A DNA stretch of 64,000 bases from Chitinophagaceae bacterium LGM1 (GCA_018604165.1 CP075895.1:186001-250000), one strand, 5' to 3'. Numbered from the stretch's first letter, positions 1 to 8,293 are shown. Notes: a model not told the origin generated them from the letters alone. Program-made: numbers and translations.

Positions 1-135
1 GAGTTGAACGGCAAAACAGATACTATGTCGCGAGGGTGTACAAGCTCTACCGCCACAGGCTACAAACTACTGCCCTACTTCGGCGGTGATGAACCAGCAC
101 CGCACGATGTGAAAATAAAAATCCGCGAAATGTAA
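1..135 (+). CDS. 3' end of an unrecognised protein
   Basis: The window opens inside a forward gene; the frame beginning at base 1 is open to a TAA at 133-135 and gives the last 44 residues (ending DVKIKIREM). The fragment contains SRGCTSSTATGYKLLPYFGGDE followed by PAPHD, a compact beta-rich tail with a conserved-looking PYFGG core, which suggests a real C-terminal domain. I do not recognise the family. The stop codon abuts the stop codon of the convergent ruvC with no space, so there is no separate terminator between them. Confidence 0.6.
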   Translation, partial: ELNGKTDTMSRGCTSSTATGYKLLPYFGGDEPAPHDVKIKIREM

Positions 136-723
136 TTATTTCTTAACCCGCACCCTGTCGGGGTTATCGGCAATAAATGATGCCCAGTTTGTTTTTTTGG
201 TTTTCAGTACGGCTTTCTTAGGGCTATTACTCACAGGTATTTTGCTTTGGTAATGATGGCATAAAGCAACACCCACCGCATCGGTAGCATCCATGTATTT
301 TACATCTTCCTGAAAGCCCAGCGTGTGTTGCAGCATCTGCCATACCTGCTCTTTATTGGCATTACCCCGCCCCGTGATGGATTGCTTTATCTTGCGCGGC
401 GCATACTCTACGGCACGTAGCCCGTGCTTCATGGCGGCGGCTATGGCTACACCCTGCGCCCTGCCCAGCTTCAGCATACTCTGTACGTTTTTGCCAAAGA
501 ATGGAGCCTCTATGGCTACGGCTATGGGTTTGTGTATAGTGATGAGGGCTTCCATCTTGCGGTATATCAATTCAAGCCTTTCTGCATGGTCGTCATGTTT
601 TGATAATTGTAATACCCCCATTTCCACCAACGAAACCTTATTTTTGTTCACGGCTATCAGGCCATAACCCATAACAAGCGTACCGGGGTCTATGCCAAGA
701 ATGATGTGCGTATCCTGCTGCAA
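136..723 (-). CDS. ruvC: Crossover junction endodeoxyribonuclease RuvC
   Basis: Holliday-junction resolvase that nicks four-way junctions symmetrically, working with RuvAB at the end of recombinational repair. The acidic catalytic set of the family is visible: D12 in GIDPGT, E72 in IEAPFF, and D145 and D148 in MDATDAVG. At 195 residues it has the usual length plus a basic tail. The only initiation codon that keeps GIDPGT is TTG at 721-723; an in-frame stop lies about 27 bases upstream and no ATG or GTG occurs between. That TTG overlaps by one base the ATG of the divergent membrane-protein gene. The function is safe; the non-ATG start is forced by the sequence. Confidence 0.93.
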   Translation of the reverse strand: MQQDTHIILGIDPGTLVMGYGLIAVNKNKVSLVEMGVLQLSKHDDHAERLELIYRKMEALITIHKPIAVAIEAPFFGKNVQSMLKLGRAQGVAIAAAMKHGLRAVEYAPRKIKQSITGRGNANKEQVWQMLQHTLGFQEDVKYMDATDAVGVALCHHYQSKIPVSNSPKKAVLKTKKTNWASFIADNPDRVRVKK

Positions 724-1679
724 TGCCGAAAATTGATTTGAACAAAACTACTAAAATATGGCTTAATTATGTAATCGGCGGAAGCATATCCATACTGCTG
801 TTGTGGGGTATTTATTTGCAGATACAAAAACAACTGAATAAGGTAGATTGGGATGCCGCCTGGCAAACAGGGCCTGTTTATTTACTCATTATTTGTTTAG
901 TCCTTATGCCGCTGAATCTTGCGCTGGAAGCCAAGAAATGGCATCTGCTGGCACGCTCCGCACAGCCATTGTCTTACCGAAAAGCGTTCTTTAGTTATTT
1001 CGCAGGCATCGCTCTCTCGCTCGTTACGCCCAACCGGATCGGGGAATACCCCGGCAGGCTGTTATACCTGAAAAGGAAAAACACCGTGCGCCTGATAGGT
1101 GTATCTGTATTGGGTGCGTTGGCACAGATGCTCACGCTGTTCATGTTCGGGTTGGCAGGGCTTATTTATTACAATATTCATTTCCCCGGCACGTTTTCTA
1201 CCGTTGTTTTAGTGAGTTGCGCCATCGTGTTAGTGGTGGTATTCATCATCTATTGGCGGTTCGAAACATGGATGCCCGTTATAGAGCGCATCAAATGGCT
1301 ACGCAAATTCAACGTATATGGCAAGCTGCTGAAACGCTTTACACCACGGTTGCAGTTAACAATTCTTTGCATATCCGTGCTACGCTACGCCATCTATACG
1401 GCACAATATTTGTTTTTGCTATGGTGGATGAATGTAGATATGCCTGCTTTCGGTGGTTTTATGATGTCTTCCCTTTTCTTTTGGGTGATAGCGGTAATAC
1501 CGTCCATCACACTGGTAGAGTTGGGCGAGCGCGGGCAGGTGGGTTTGTATCTCTTTCATCACTTCAGCGATAACACAGTAGGCATACTGGCAGCTACAGT
1601 AGGTATATGGTGCATCAACCTGATACTGCCTGCTATACTGGGTAGCATATTACTATTCAGGATGCGGTTGTTGCGTTGA
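723..1679 (+). CDS. Flippase-like (LPG synthase TM-type) membrane protein
   Basis: Integral inner-membrane protein of 318 residues with about eight hydrophobic segments. It carries the signature of the lysylphosphatidylglycerol-synthase transmembrane family (UPF0104-like), seen as TPNRIGEYPGRLLYLK around residues 99-114 and a conserved ELGERGQVGLYLF stretch near 266. Family members move or modify lipids, but the substrate cannot be read from sequence, and there is no C-terminal aminoacyl-transferase domain. The ATG at 723 overlaps the ruvC start by one base in divergent orientation, so the promoter of each gene must lie inside the other gene. Confidence 0.8.
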   Translation: MPKIDLNKTTKIWLNYVIGGSISILLLWGIYLQIQKQLNKVDWDAAWQTGPVYLLIICLVLMPLNLALEAKKWHLLARSAQPLSYRKAFFSYFAGIALSLVTPNRIGEYPGRLLYLKRKNTVRLIGVSVLGALAQMLTLFMFGLAGLIYYNIHFPGTFSTVVLVSCAIVLVVVFIIYWRFETWMPVIERIKWLRKFNVYGKLLKRFTPRLQLTILCISVLRYAIYTAQYLFLLWWMNVDMPAFGGFMMSSLFFWVIAVIPSITLVELGERGQVGLYLFHHFSDNTVGILAATVGIWCINLILPAILGSILLFRMRLLR

Positions 1680-1723
1680 CGAAATCGGTATATTTATAGT
1701 ATGGTAAACAGGAACATAAGAAG

Positions 1724-2530
1724 ATGAACGCGCTGCTGAAATACATAACAATAACCCTGCTGACGATATGTAACACCACGCAAACCCGCGCACAGCTTAC
1801 CGATTTTTGCGGTATCAAAAATACCAGCTTTAAAGAGGGCGAAAGGCTGACGTTTAAAGTGTATTACAACATGAGTGCTATATGGGTGGGTGCAGGCGTT
1901 GCCGTATTTGCCACCTATCTGGAAAACATGAACGGCAGGCAGGTGTACCATGTAATAGGCGAGGGCAAAACATTCAAATCGTACGACTGGTTTTTTAAAG
2001 TGCGCGACAGGTATGAAACCTATATAGATGCGGAGCAGTTATTACCACTCAGGTTTATACGCCATGTAAACGAGGGGGGCTTTAAAATAGAGAATGATGT
2101 ATCGTTCAACCATACACAAAAACAAGCTACTTCTACCAACGGTGTATTCAGCATACCCGATTGTGTGCAGGACGTACTCTCTACCATCTACTACGCCCGC
2201 AATATAGACTACAGTAAATACAAGGCGGGCGATAAAATACCATTCAGTATGTTTCTGGATGACAAAGTATATAACCTGTACATCCGTTATATGGGCAAAG
2301 AACGCATCACCACCAAATACGGTACGTTCAATACCATTAAGATAGCCCCCTTACTGATAGAGGGTACCATGTTTAGCGGCGGCGAAAAAATGATGGTATG
2401 GGTAAGCGACGATGCCAACCACCTGCCCGTGCGTGTTGACAGCCCTATATTGGTAGGCAGCATAAAAGTGGACCTTGTAGGCTACGAAAAACTACGCAAC
2501 CCTTTTACATCGCTGATAAGTAAGGAGTAG
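1724..2530 (+). CDS. DUF3108 domain protein, exported
   Basis: A 268-residue protein with an N-terminal signal sequence (hydrophobic residues about 4-20, cleavage near TRAQ). The mature part starts with the DUF3108 pattern: FKEGERLTFKVYYNMSAIWVGAG, then a block around YDWFFKVRDRYETYID, and a terminal sheet ending VDSPILVGSIKVDLVGYE. DUF3108 proteins are periplasmic or outer-membrane beta proteins of unknown function in Bacteroidota. It follows the flippase-like gene by 44 bases in the same direction and could be co-transcribed with it. It converges with the DUF4145 gene, with five bases between the stops. Confidence 0.8.
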   Translation: MNALLKYITITLLTICNTTQTRAQLTDFCGIKNTSFKEGERLTFKVYYNMSAIWVGAGVAVFATYLENMNGRQVYHVIGEGKTFKSYDWFFKVRDRYETYIDAEQLLPLRFIRHVNEGGFKIENDVSFNHTQKQATSTNGVFSIPDCVQDVLSTIYYARNIDYSKYKAGDKIPFSMFLDDKVYNLYIRYMGKERITTKYGTFNTIKIAPLLIEGTMFSGGEKMMVWVSDDANHLPVRVDSPILVGSIKVDLVGYEKLRNPFTSLISKE

Positions 2531-2535
2531 AAGTA

Positions 2536-3198
2536 TTAAGACATCGTTTGAGAATTATTTTTATTATCCCTTTTTTCAATACCCTTTAATGAGTTTTCAG
2601 GTAATTTATCATAATACTCAGCAATCTTTTTTGGTTGGGTAATTAGAACATCACATATTACGTTTACAAACGTAAATAACGCTCGTGCAATATCAGGGTT
2701 ATCATCAATATTTAATTCACCAGGATGTACTGCGTTATTTCCAGTGACTCGAACATTATCAAATGCCATTTGTATAGTTGCTGGTAACCCTTTTTTTACT
2801 AGGTTTCCAATATCTGTATTTAGGTCTTTACCCTTTTCGCCTAAGTGAATACATAATTTTTGTATTGCTAATCTTAATAATGCTGCAGCCCCCCTTGGAG
2901 AAATATTGATTATCTGCCTAGCCTCTTCAAAATCATTTTTTATATCATCAGGCATATCTTCATTTGGTAATATTTCACCAGCTATTGTAGGGTATACCAT
3001 TGTAGAATTTACAGCAGACCATATTGAAAAATTATTACAAGCAGTACACTTTGCAATGTAAAAACTATCTAAATGATATAAGTGTCTTCCAGTGCCATCG
3101 TGACAGGTTATATGGCTTGTCCATGATTGTTGTGAATACGCATAACAATGAGGACAATCAAAAGATTTTGAGCCAATAGCTCTCGCTAATTTTGACAT
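2536..3198 (-). CDS. DUF4145 domain protein
   Basis: A 220-residue cytoplasmic protein. The N-terminal half has paired cysteines (CPHC near residue 16 and CTAC near 51) consistent with a zinc ribbon. The C-terminal half is a helical DUF4145 domain: SPRGAAALLRLAIQKLC, then AFDNVRVTGNNAVHPGEL and a long terminal helix. DUF4145 is common in defence islands and next to restriction genes, often as a regulatory or RNA-binding-like domain; here it stands alone. It is clearly more AT-rich than the neighbouring core genes, which suggests recent acquisition. The role is unknown. Confidence 0.75.
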   Translation of the reverse strand: MSKLARAIGSKSFDCPHCYAYSQQSWTSHITCHDGTGRHLYHLDSFYIAKCTACNNFSIWSAVNSTMVYPTIAGEILPNEDMPDDIKNDFEEARQIINISPRGAAALLRLAIQKLCIHLGEKGKDLNTDIGNLVKKGLPATIQMAFDNVRVTGNNAVHPGELNIDDNPDIARALFTFVNVICDVLITQPKKIAEYYDKLPENSLKGIEKRDNKNNSQTMS

Positions 3199-3276
3199 AC
3201 GTGATATGTTTTTGTAAAATTACTAAATGCCACATAAGGATAATATTACTTTCAAAAACACTTACTGTCTTTCTAG

Positions 3277-3480
3277 GTGTTCTTTACCGACAACCGAGTA
3301 AGGAATAACATATATAACCCCCTCTTGTTCAAGCGTCATCGCTTGAACACAGTTTTCGCCATTGTTAGTGTTCTTCACCGACTAGCCATTGTTGGTGTTC
3401 TTCACCAACAAAGAGGTGATGCGATAGTTGCTGGTGAAGAACACCAGCAACAGCAAGTAAGGAATAACATATATATACCC
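3277..3480. repeat. Hairpin cluster bounded by 20-bp direct repeats
   Basis: This gene-free stretch (3199-3562) is mainly repeats. A motif close to GGTGTTCTTCACCGAC appears at about 3277, 3368 and 3394, and inverted at 3427-3451. Three hairpins are perfect: GTTCAAGCG at 3327-3335 with 3340-3348; GTTGGTG at 3391-3397 with 3403-3409 around TTCTT; GTTGCTGGTG at 3427-3436 with 3442-3451 around AAGAA. The block is bounded by direct copies of agtaaggaataacatatata at 3297-3316 and 3456-3475. The apparent reading frame through it is an artefact of the repeats. It resembles a REP/MITE-type element, but I cannot name the family. Confidence 0.75.
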
Positions 3481-3562
3481 ATTCTACGGTATTTTCACGT
3501 GAAATTCACCACACAAGCCTTAGTTTTTATATTTTTGCTCACTTTAATTATCCTTATTGAAT

Positions 3563-5116
3563 ATGGTTTCCCTTGGGGGCAAAGCAATAGACTTGTCGGT
3601 ATTTGAGCAGATAGTGTTGCATGGCAAAGCCATCAACATAGCCGCGCCTGCCATCAAAGAAGTAACACAGAGCTACAATTTCCTGAAAGCGTTCTCAACC
3701 GATAAGCTGATTTACGGCATCAATACGGGCTTCGGCCCTATGGCACAATACCGCATCAACGATGCCGACCGCAAACAGTTGCAGTACAACCTCATCCGCA
3801 GCCACAGCTCGGGTATGGGGCAGTTGCTGTCGCCCATGCATAGCAGGGCTATGTTGCTGGCAAGGCTTCATACCATGTTGCTGGGCTATAGCGGCATACA
3901 CCCCGATGCGGTGCAGTTAATGACCGACCTGCTGAACAACGAAGCCTACCCGTGCATATACGCGCACGGCGGCGTAGGTGCCAGTGGCGATTTAGTGCAG
4001 TTGGCGCACTTAGCACTCGGGCTGATTGGCGAGGGCAATTTCTGGTACAAAGGCAAGGTAACAGCTGCCAAAGAAGTATATAAAAAGACAGGGCTGAAAC
4101 CGATGGATATACACATCCGCGAGGGTTTGGGTATGCTCAACGGTACATCGGCTATGACGGGTATTGGCGGGGTGAATGTAGTGATGGCGCACCGATTGGT
4201 AGTGTGGAGTATGCTGCTGTCGCTGATGGTAAATGAAATGATGGAAGCCTATGACGACCATTTTTCTGCCGAATTGAATAATGTAAAACAACACAACGGG
4301 CAACGCGCCGTAGCAGAGTGGATGCGCATATTGGGCAAAGACAGCAAGCTGATGCGCAAACGCCACGAACACCTGTACGACAAAAAAGTAACTGTTGACG
4401 TAATAGAAGATAAAGTACAGGAATACTATTCGCTGCGCTGTGTACCGCAAATACTGGGGCCGATATTTGATACGGTGCTGAATACGGAAAAGGTGATAGT
4501 AAACGAACTGAACTCTGTAAACGACAACCCGGTGGTTGACCGTAAGAACAAAAATATATTTCACGGTGGCAACTTCCACGGCGACTATATAGCATTGGAA
4601 ATGGATAAGCTGAAGATAGCCGTAACAAAGCTGTCTATGCTGGCAGAGCGTCAACTAAACTTCCTGCTCAATCCGCACCTGAACCAGAAGCTGCCACCTT
4701 TTGCCAATGCAGGTAAACTGGGGTTGAATTTCGGCATACAAGGTATGCAGTACCCTGCAACAAGTACCGTTGCCGAGAACCAAACACTCAGCAACCCTAT
4801 GTACATACACAGCATACCCAACAACAACGACAATCAGGATATTGTAAGCATGGGTTGCAACGCTGCCATGATGTGCAGCCGTGTTATAGATAATGCGTAT
4901 GAAGTATTGGCCGTAGAAGCAGTGGCATTGGTACAGGCTATAGACTTGCGTGGTTTCAGCAACAAGCTGGCACCTTCTACCAAGTGGATGTATAACGGTG
5001 TACGCAACCTGTTTCCGTTCTTCAAAGAAGATTTTTCAGCATCGCCTAACCTGCAAGAGGTAAAGCAATGGCTGATAGATACAGATATAGTAGCGCATTT
5101 TAAGAAGAAGATTTGA
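3563..5116 (+). CDS. Aromatic amino acid ammonia-lyase, probably tyrosine ammonia-lyase
   Basis: Enzyme of the HAL/PAL/TAL family, which eliminates ammonia with the self-formed MIO cofactor from the Ala-Ser-Gly triad, here A140-S141-G142 in GGVGASGDLVQL. NTGFGPMAQYRI and the NNNDNQD block near the end are also present. From memory it matches the Flavobacterium johnsoniae tyrosine lyase closely along its length, including IRSHSSG at the selectivity loop (S80-H81), so 4-coumarate is the likely product. It could be read as HutH, but no hutU or hutI is near, whereas FabG and ketosynthase genes follow, as in flexirubin/aryl-polyene clusters. The start is ATG 3563 rather than the in-frame TTG at 3557. 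Confidence 0.85.
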   Translation: MVSLGGKAIDLSVFEQIVLHGKAINIAAPAIKEVTQSYNFLKAFSTDKLIYGINTGFGPMAQYRINDADRKQLQYNLIRSHSSGMGQLLSPMHSRAMLLARLHTMLLGYSGIHPDAVQLMTDLLNNEAYPCIYAHGGVGASGDLVQLAHLALGLIGEGNFWYKGKVTAAKEVYKKTGLKPMDIHIREGLGMLNGTSAMTGIGGVNVVMAHRLVVWSMLLSLMVNEMMEAYDDHFSAELNNVKQHNGQRAVAEWMRILGKDSKLMRKRHEHLYDKKVTVDVIEDKVQEYYSLRCVPQILGPIFDTVLNTEKVIVNELNSVNDNPVVDRKNKNIFHGGNFHGDYIALEMDKLKIAVTKLSMLAERQLNFLLNPHLNQKLPPFANAGKLGLNFGIQGMQYPATSTVAENQTLSNPMYIHSIPNNNDNQDIVSMGCNAAMMCSRVIDNAYEVLAVEAVALVQAIDLRGFSNKLAPSTKWMYNGVRNLFPFFKEDFSASPNLQEVKQWLIDTDIVAHFKKKI

Positions 5117-5185
5117 TGATGTGATAATTAGCTGATTAGCTAATGAAGGTATTTTGCTTTTTACTTTTTTATTTTTGCTTTTGAT

Positions 5186-5914
5186 ATGAAATACGCATTG
5201 GTAACGGGTGGTTCTCGTGGTATCGGTCGGGCTACTTGCCTGAAGCTGGCAGAGCTTGGTTACAACATACTGGTAAACTACAAAGGCAATAAAGCCGCCG
5301 CAGAAGAAACAGCCACCCTTGCCAAAGAAAAAGGCGTAGATGCACAAGTGCTGAACTTTGATGTTGCCAGTAAAGAAAGCGTACAACAAGTATTAGGCGG
5401 CTGGATGGAAGCCAACAAAGAACACATCATAGAAGTATTGGTAAACAATGCAGGCATCAGGCAAGATACATTGCTGATGAGCATGACAGATGAGCAGTGG
5501 GATGAAGTGCTTGATACCAGCTTGCGGGGTATGTACAACGTTACCAAAACAGTACTAAACCCAATGCTTATGAACCGCTACGGACGTATCATCAATATGG
5601 TATCGCTGAGTGGTATAAAAGGTATGCCCGGACAGGTAAACTACAGCGCTGCCAAAGCTGGCATGATAGGTGCTACCAAAGCACTGGCGCAAGAGATAGC
5701 CAAGCGCAACATCACTGTAAATGCCGTAGCACCGGGCTTCATCAAAACAGATATGACAGGCGACCTGGACGAGAAAGAACTGGTAGGTATGATACCGATG
5801 AAACGTTTTGGTACTGCCGAAGAAGTAGCAGAACTGGTAGGTTTCTTGGTGGGTAAAAATGCAGGCTACATCAGCGGGCAGGTAATATCCATCAACGGGG
5901 CTTTGTACACATAG
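5186..5914 (+). CDS. fabG: 3-oxoacyl-[acyl-carrier-protein] reductase, FabG type
   Basis: Short-chain dehydrogenase of 242 residues that reduces 3-oxoacyl-ACP with NADPH. The Rossmann loop is GGSRGIG near residue 8, NNAG lies near 88, the catalytic triad is S140, Y153 and K157, and PGFIKTDM follows. Its position after the ammonia-lyase and before a ketosynthase fits the ketoreductase step of a flexirubin-type polyene pathway rather than primary fatty acid synthesis. The spacer before it is T-rich with TTTTGCTTTTT-like runs and a small hairpin (ATTAGCT...AGCTAAT). Which of several possible FabG paralogues this is cannot be told here. Confidence 0.88.
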   Translation: MKYALVTGGSRGIGRATCLKLAELGYNILVNYKGNKAAAEETATLAKEKGVDAQVLNFDVASKESVQQVLGGWMEANKEHIIEVLVNNAGIRQDTLLMSMTDEQWDEVLDTSLRGMYNVTKTVLNPMLMNRYGRIINMVSLSGIKGMPGQVNYSAAKAGMIGATKALAQEIAKRNITVNAVAPGFIKTDMTGDLDEKELVGMIPMKRFGTAEEVAELVGFLVGKNAGYISGQVISINGALYT

Positions 5915-5918
5915 AAGA

Positions 5919-6212
5919 TTATTCTGGGTACTTATTATCAGGGTTCATACTGTGATGAAAAACTACCCAAACAATAATATGTCCTTCTTCTATGGTATAG
6001 ATAAGACTATAAGGATAGTTTTTTACTTTAAACTCTCGAAAGTTCTTCGATAAGTTTTTTCCTACATACGGATTTTTGCATATTACTTCAAGTAAGTCTT
6101 CTATGCGGTTTATGAAACTCTTTGCAGCAACTATGCTTTGTTGTGCATACCACCATATTGCATCTTCATACTGTTGTTGTGCTTCGTCTTCAAAGCTGTA
6201 AGTAAATATCAT
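5919..6212 (-). CDS. RelE/ParE family toxin
   Basis: A 97-residue protein with the ParE/RelE fold pattern: N-terminal helices with AIWWYAQQS, a central NPYVGKNLSKNFREF, then the strand series VKNYPYSLIYTIEEGHIIVWVVFHH. RelE relatives cleave mRNA and ParE relatives poison gyrase; the sequence does not decide. It overlaps the upstream antitoxin by four bases, as in coupled toxin-antitoxin operons. The pair lies antisense between fabG and the ketosynthase, splitting an otherwise collinear pathway. Its tail is five bases from the fabG stop. Confidence 0.85.
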   Translation of the reverse strand: MIFTYSFEDEAQQQYEDAIWWYAQQSIVAAKSFINRIEDLLEVICKNPYVGKNLSKNFREFKVKNYPYSLIYTIEEGHIIVWVVFHHSMNPDNKYPE

Positions 6213-6454
6213 TTACGTCCCGCTTTCTTTAGAATATCATTTACACGTTTTTTGCTTTCCTCTGCACTTATCAAGTTAGCCTTGCCAGTAGTTTTATAAA
6301 CCTCATATTTATCTTCAAGCGTAGCAATAAACTCATCGCTGTAAGTATGTTCTTCTATTTCACTTTCAAGCAAAGTGTACATGGCTTTTATCTTCTTATC
6401 GTCTGCCGTATCTAAGTATTCGTGCAGTTTTTTTCTGATGGCAGCTATCGTCAT
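6209..6454 (-). CDS. Antitoxin of the ParE-type pair
   Basis: A mostly helical, charged protein of 81 residues from the ATG at 6454 (MTIAAIRKKLHEYLD); a longer start at 6475 adds seven residues. The N-terminal half resembles the small helical antitoxins that precede ParE genes in Bacteroidota (a helix, then DDKKIKAMYTLLESEIEE). The C-terminal half (SAEESKKRVNDILKK) is the typical amphipathic toxin-wrapping tail. It is expected to neutralise the toxin and repress its own promoter in the 6476-6570 region. The assignment rests on operon structure and size more than on a named domain. Confidence 0.75.
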   Translation of the reverse strand: MTIAAIRKKLHEYLDTADDKKIKAMYTLLESEIEEHTYSDEFIATLEDKYEVYKTTGKANLISAEESKKRVNDILKKAGRK

Positions 6455-6575
6455 GGCATATATCCTTTCATACAAATTTACTGATTTGCGTATTTAAACT
6501 ATGTCGCAACCACTACTGTTTTCCTAAACTTTATAATTAATTTTACGCTTTCAGTTCATTAAGTTTATCAGCAGC

Positions 6576-7796
6576 ATGAGTCGTGTAGTTATCACAGGTT
6601 TAGGTATTTATTCTTCGTTGGGTAAGAACAGGGAAGAAGTAACCAAGTCGTTGTTTGAGGGAAGGTCGGGCATAATACTCGACCCCCGCCGCAAAGAGAT
6701 GGGTTACCGTAGTGGGCTGACCGGTTTTGTAGAACGCCCGCAATTAAAGGGCCTGCTCGACCGCCGCTCCCGCATTATGATGCCCGAACATGCAGAGTTT
6801 GCCTACATGGCAACAACAGAGGCGATGGCACAGGCAGGTATGACTACCGACTTCTTCGACCAACACGAAACAGGTATTATCTACGGCAACGATAGCTGTG
6901 CACAACCCGTGATAGAAGGTATAGACCTGGTACGCGAAAAGAAAGATACCATGCTGGTAGGCAGTGGTTCGGTGTTTCAGGTGCTGAACAGTACCGTTAC
7001 CATGAATCTCTCTACCATCTTCAAGCTGCGAGGTATCAACTTCACCATCAGTGCGGCATGTGCCAGTGGCTCGCATAGCATAGGGCTCGGTTATATGTTC
7101 ATCAAACAAGGGCTGCAAGACAGGGTGATATGCGGCGGTGCACAAGAAGTAAACATCTACTCCATGCCCAACTTCGATGCGTTGGGTACATTTAGTATGC
7201 GAGAGGACGAACCCGCTCGTGCTTCCCGCCCCTTCGACCGCGACCGTGATGGGCTTGTACCTGGTGGTGGTGCCGCAACGGTGATACTCGAGAGTCTTGA
7301 AAGTGCGCAAGCACGTGGAGCAACCATACTGGCAGAGGTACTTGGCTATGGCTTCAGCAGCAACGGGCAACACATCAGCAACCCCAGTACAGAAGGTCAG
7401 GTGCGCTCTATAGGCCGCGCACTGAAAGACAGTGGCTACACAGCTGCCGATATACAATACATAAACGCCCATGCTACCAGCACACCAGCCGGCGATGGCA
7501 GCGAGGCAGAGGCGATATACGAGGTGTTTGGCGGCAAAGTACCCGTAAGCAGTACCAAGAGCATGACAGGCCATGAGTGCTGGATGGCGGGTGCCAGCGA
7601 GATAGTGTACAGTATGCTGATGATGCAAAACAGCTTTATAGCACCTAACATAAACTTTGAAAACCCCGACGAGCACAGCGCCAAAATAAACGTGATACCC
7701 CAAACCCTGCAACAAGACTTCAGCCTGTTTCTCTCCAACTCATTTGGTTTTGGTGGTACTAACTCATCGCTGGTGGTAAGGCGGTGGGGTGGTTAG
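6576..7796 (+). CDS. Beta-ketoacyl-ACP synthase (FabB/FabF-like)
   Basis: Condensing enzyme of 406 residues with the complete Cys-His-His set: C162 in AACASGSHS, the histidine in NAHATSTPAGD, and the histidine in SMTGHECWMAG; NSFGFGGTN closes the fold. It elongates an acyl or aryl starter with malonyl-ACP. Overall it looks closer to FabB than FabF. Next to an ammonia-lyase and FabG it probably extends a 4-coumaroyl-type starter into a polyene. The usual TGHSLGAAG loop is TGHECWMAG here, a bulkier version near the active site. A 323-residue antisense frame through it is a shadow. Confidence 0.88.
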   Translation: MSRVVITGLGIYSSLGKNREEVTKSLFEGRSGIILDPRRKEMGYRSGLTGFVERPQLKGLLDRRSRIMMPEHAEFAYMATTEAMAQAGMTTDFFDQHETGIIYGNDSCAQPVIEGIDLVREKKDTMLVGSGSVFQVLNSTVTMNLSTIFKLRGINFTISAACASGSHSIGLGYMFIKQGLQDRVICGGAQEVNIYSMPNFDALGTFSMREDEPARASRPFDRDRDGLVPGGGAATVILESLESAQARGATILAEVLGYGFSSNGQHISNPSTEGQVRSIGRALKDSGYTAADIQYINAHATSTPAGDGSEAEAIYEVFGGKVPVSSTKSMTGHECWMAGASEIVYSMLMMQNSFIAPNINFENPDEHSAKINVIPQTLQQDFSLFLSNSFGFGGTNSSLVVRRWGG

Positions 7797-7810
7797 TTGA
7801 TTGACCTTCT

Positions 7811-7850
7811 CATTGCGTCATTGTGAGGAACGAAGCAATCTCACAAAATA
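7811..7850 (+). repeat. Short interspersed repeat (RHCEERSN type)
   Basis: The stretch beginning cattgcgtcattgtgaggaa, followed by cgaagcaatctcac, has the form of a small repeat scattered in many bacterial genomes; it is often mistranslated as LRHCEERSNL, the phrase seen in the spurious short frame here. It opens a gene-free stretch (7797-8293) that contains further repeats and no convincing gene. I identify the family from memory, with no second copy in this window. Confidence 0.5.
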
Positions 7851-7901
7851 CGTGTTGTTGCCATTCGCGAGCTTTTTTGCTATGCTCTTGTCTGCGCTTC
7901 C

Positions 7902-7931
7902 TTTACTTTCTTTTGCGGAAAAGAAAGTAAA
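7902..7931. repeat. Perfect 13-bp inverted repeat
   Basis: TTTACTTTCTTTT (7902-7914) and AAAAGAAAGTAAA (7919-7931) are exact complements around GCGG. The stem is A/T-rich and lies 105 bases after the ketosynthase stop. It could end transcription from either side, or be a small dispersed palindrome. It belongs to the repeat-rich left edge of the accessory island. Confidence 0.6.
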
Positions 7932-8142
7932 ACAAAGACCGCGAAGCAGCATGAATACCATTGAAAACACAAACAACGAATGAATAAAGCCGCCAGCGAC
8001 CAATGACAGAAAGGTCTCTGGTGCCTGTCGATTACACCACATTACTACTGTGCTACCAAGCTAAGGAATACTACTCTTACGCTCATTTAACCACAATTTT
8101 GTTGCAATTTGTTGCAGTTTGCAGGATTATGAAAAATGCCCT

Positions 8143-8155
8143 ATTGATAATCAAT
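8143..8155. repeat. 13-bp palindromic motif, left copy
   Basis: ATTGATAATCAAT occurs here and again exactly at 15011-15023. Between the two copies lie all the AT-rich accessory genes of this part of the window; outside them are the polyene genes on one side and the ribosomal operon on the other. The motif is short and AT-rich, so the pairing may be chance, but its positions match the edges of the island. Confidence 0.35.
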
Positions 8156-8179
8156 GAATTACGTGGCTGTTTGGTAATG

Positions 8180-8196
8180 GTGTACAAAACTAACCT
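8180..8196. repeat. 17-bp inverted repeat, left copy
   Basis: GTGTACAAAACTAACCT at 8180-8196 is repeated in inverted orientation at 12573-12589. Both copies also have GTTGCA/TTTGTTG-rich sequence nearby (about 8100-8120 and 12600-12630). The copies bracket the secreted protein, the HExxH operon, the IS element and the two winged-helix genes, so they could be ends or attachment-like sites of a mobile unit of about 4.4 kb. Confidence 0.5.
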
Positions 8197-8293
8197 GTTT
8201 GCTCGATTAAACAGTAAACCCATGGGTACAAAGTTACCACTTTTCACTCCTATGCACAACACCTACAGTGTTCGGGCCCCTCTTAATGATAAA

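Noticed and set aside
3277-3606. 109-codon forward frame across the hairpin cluster
   Set aside because: It is composed of the repeated palindromes and runs into the lyase start in another frame; composition is not protein-like.
4010-4654. 214-codon antisense frame in the lyase gene
   Set aside because: Shadow of a strong forward gene; no recognisable domain and biased composition rich in His, Tyr and Cys.
3563-5116. Assignment as histidine ammonia-lyase (hutH) of histidine degradation
   Set aside because: No hutU, hutI or hutG nearby, and overall sequence and neighbours fit tyrosine ammonia-lyase of polyene clusters better; the Ser-His pair alone does not decide.
6744-7715. 323-codon antisense frame in the ketosynthase gene
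   Set aside because: Shadow of the ketosynthase, whose catalytic motifs are all present on the forward strand.
8003-8070. Possible antisense tRNA (phrase gtgctaccaagctaagg like an inverted D-arm)
   Set aside because: I could not fold a T-arm, anticodon stem or acceptor stem from it.
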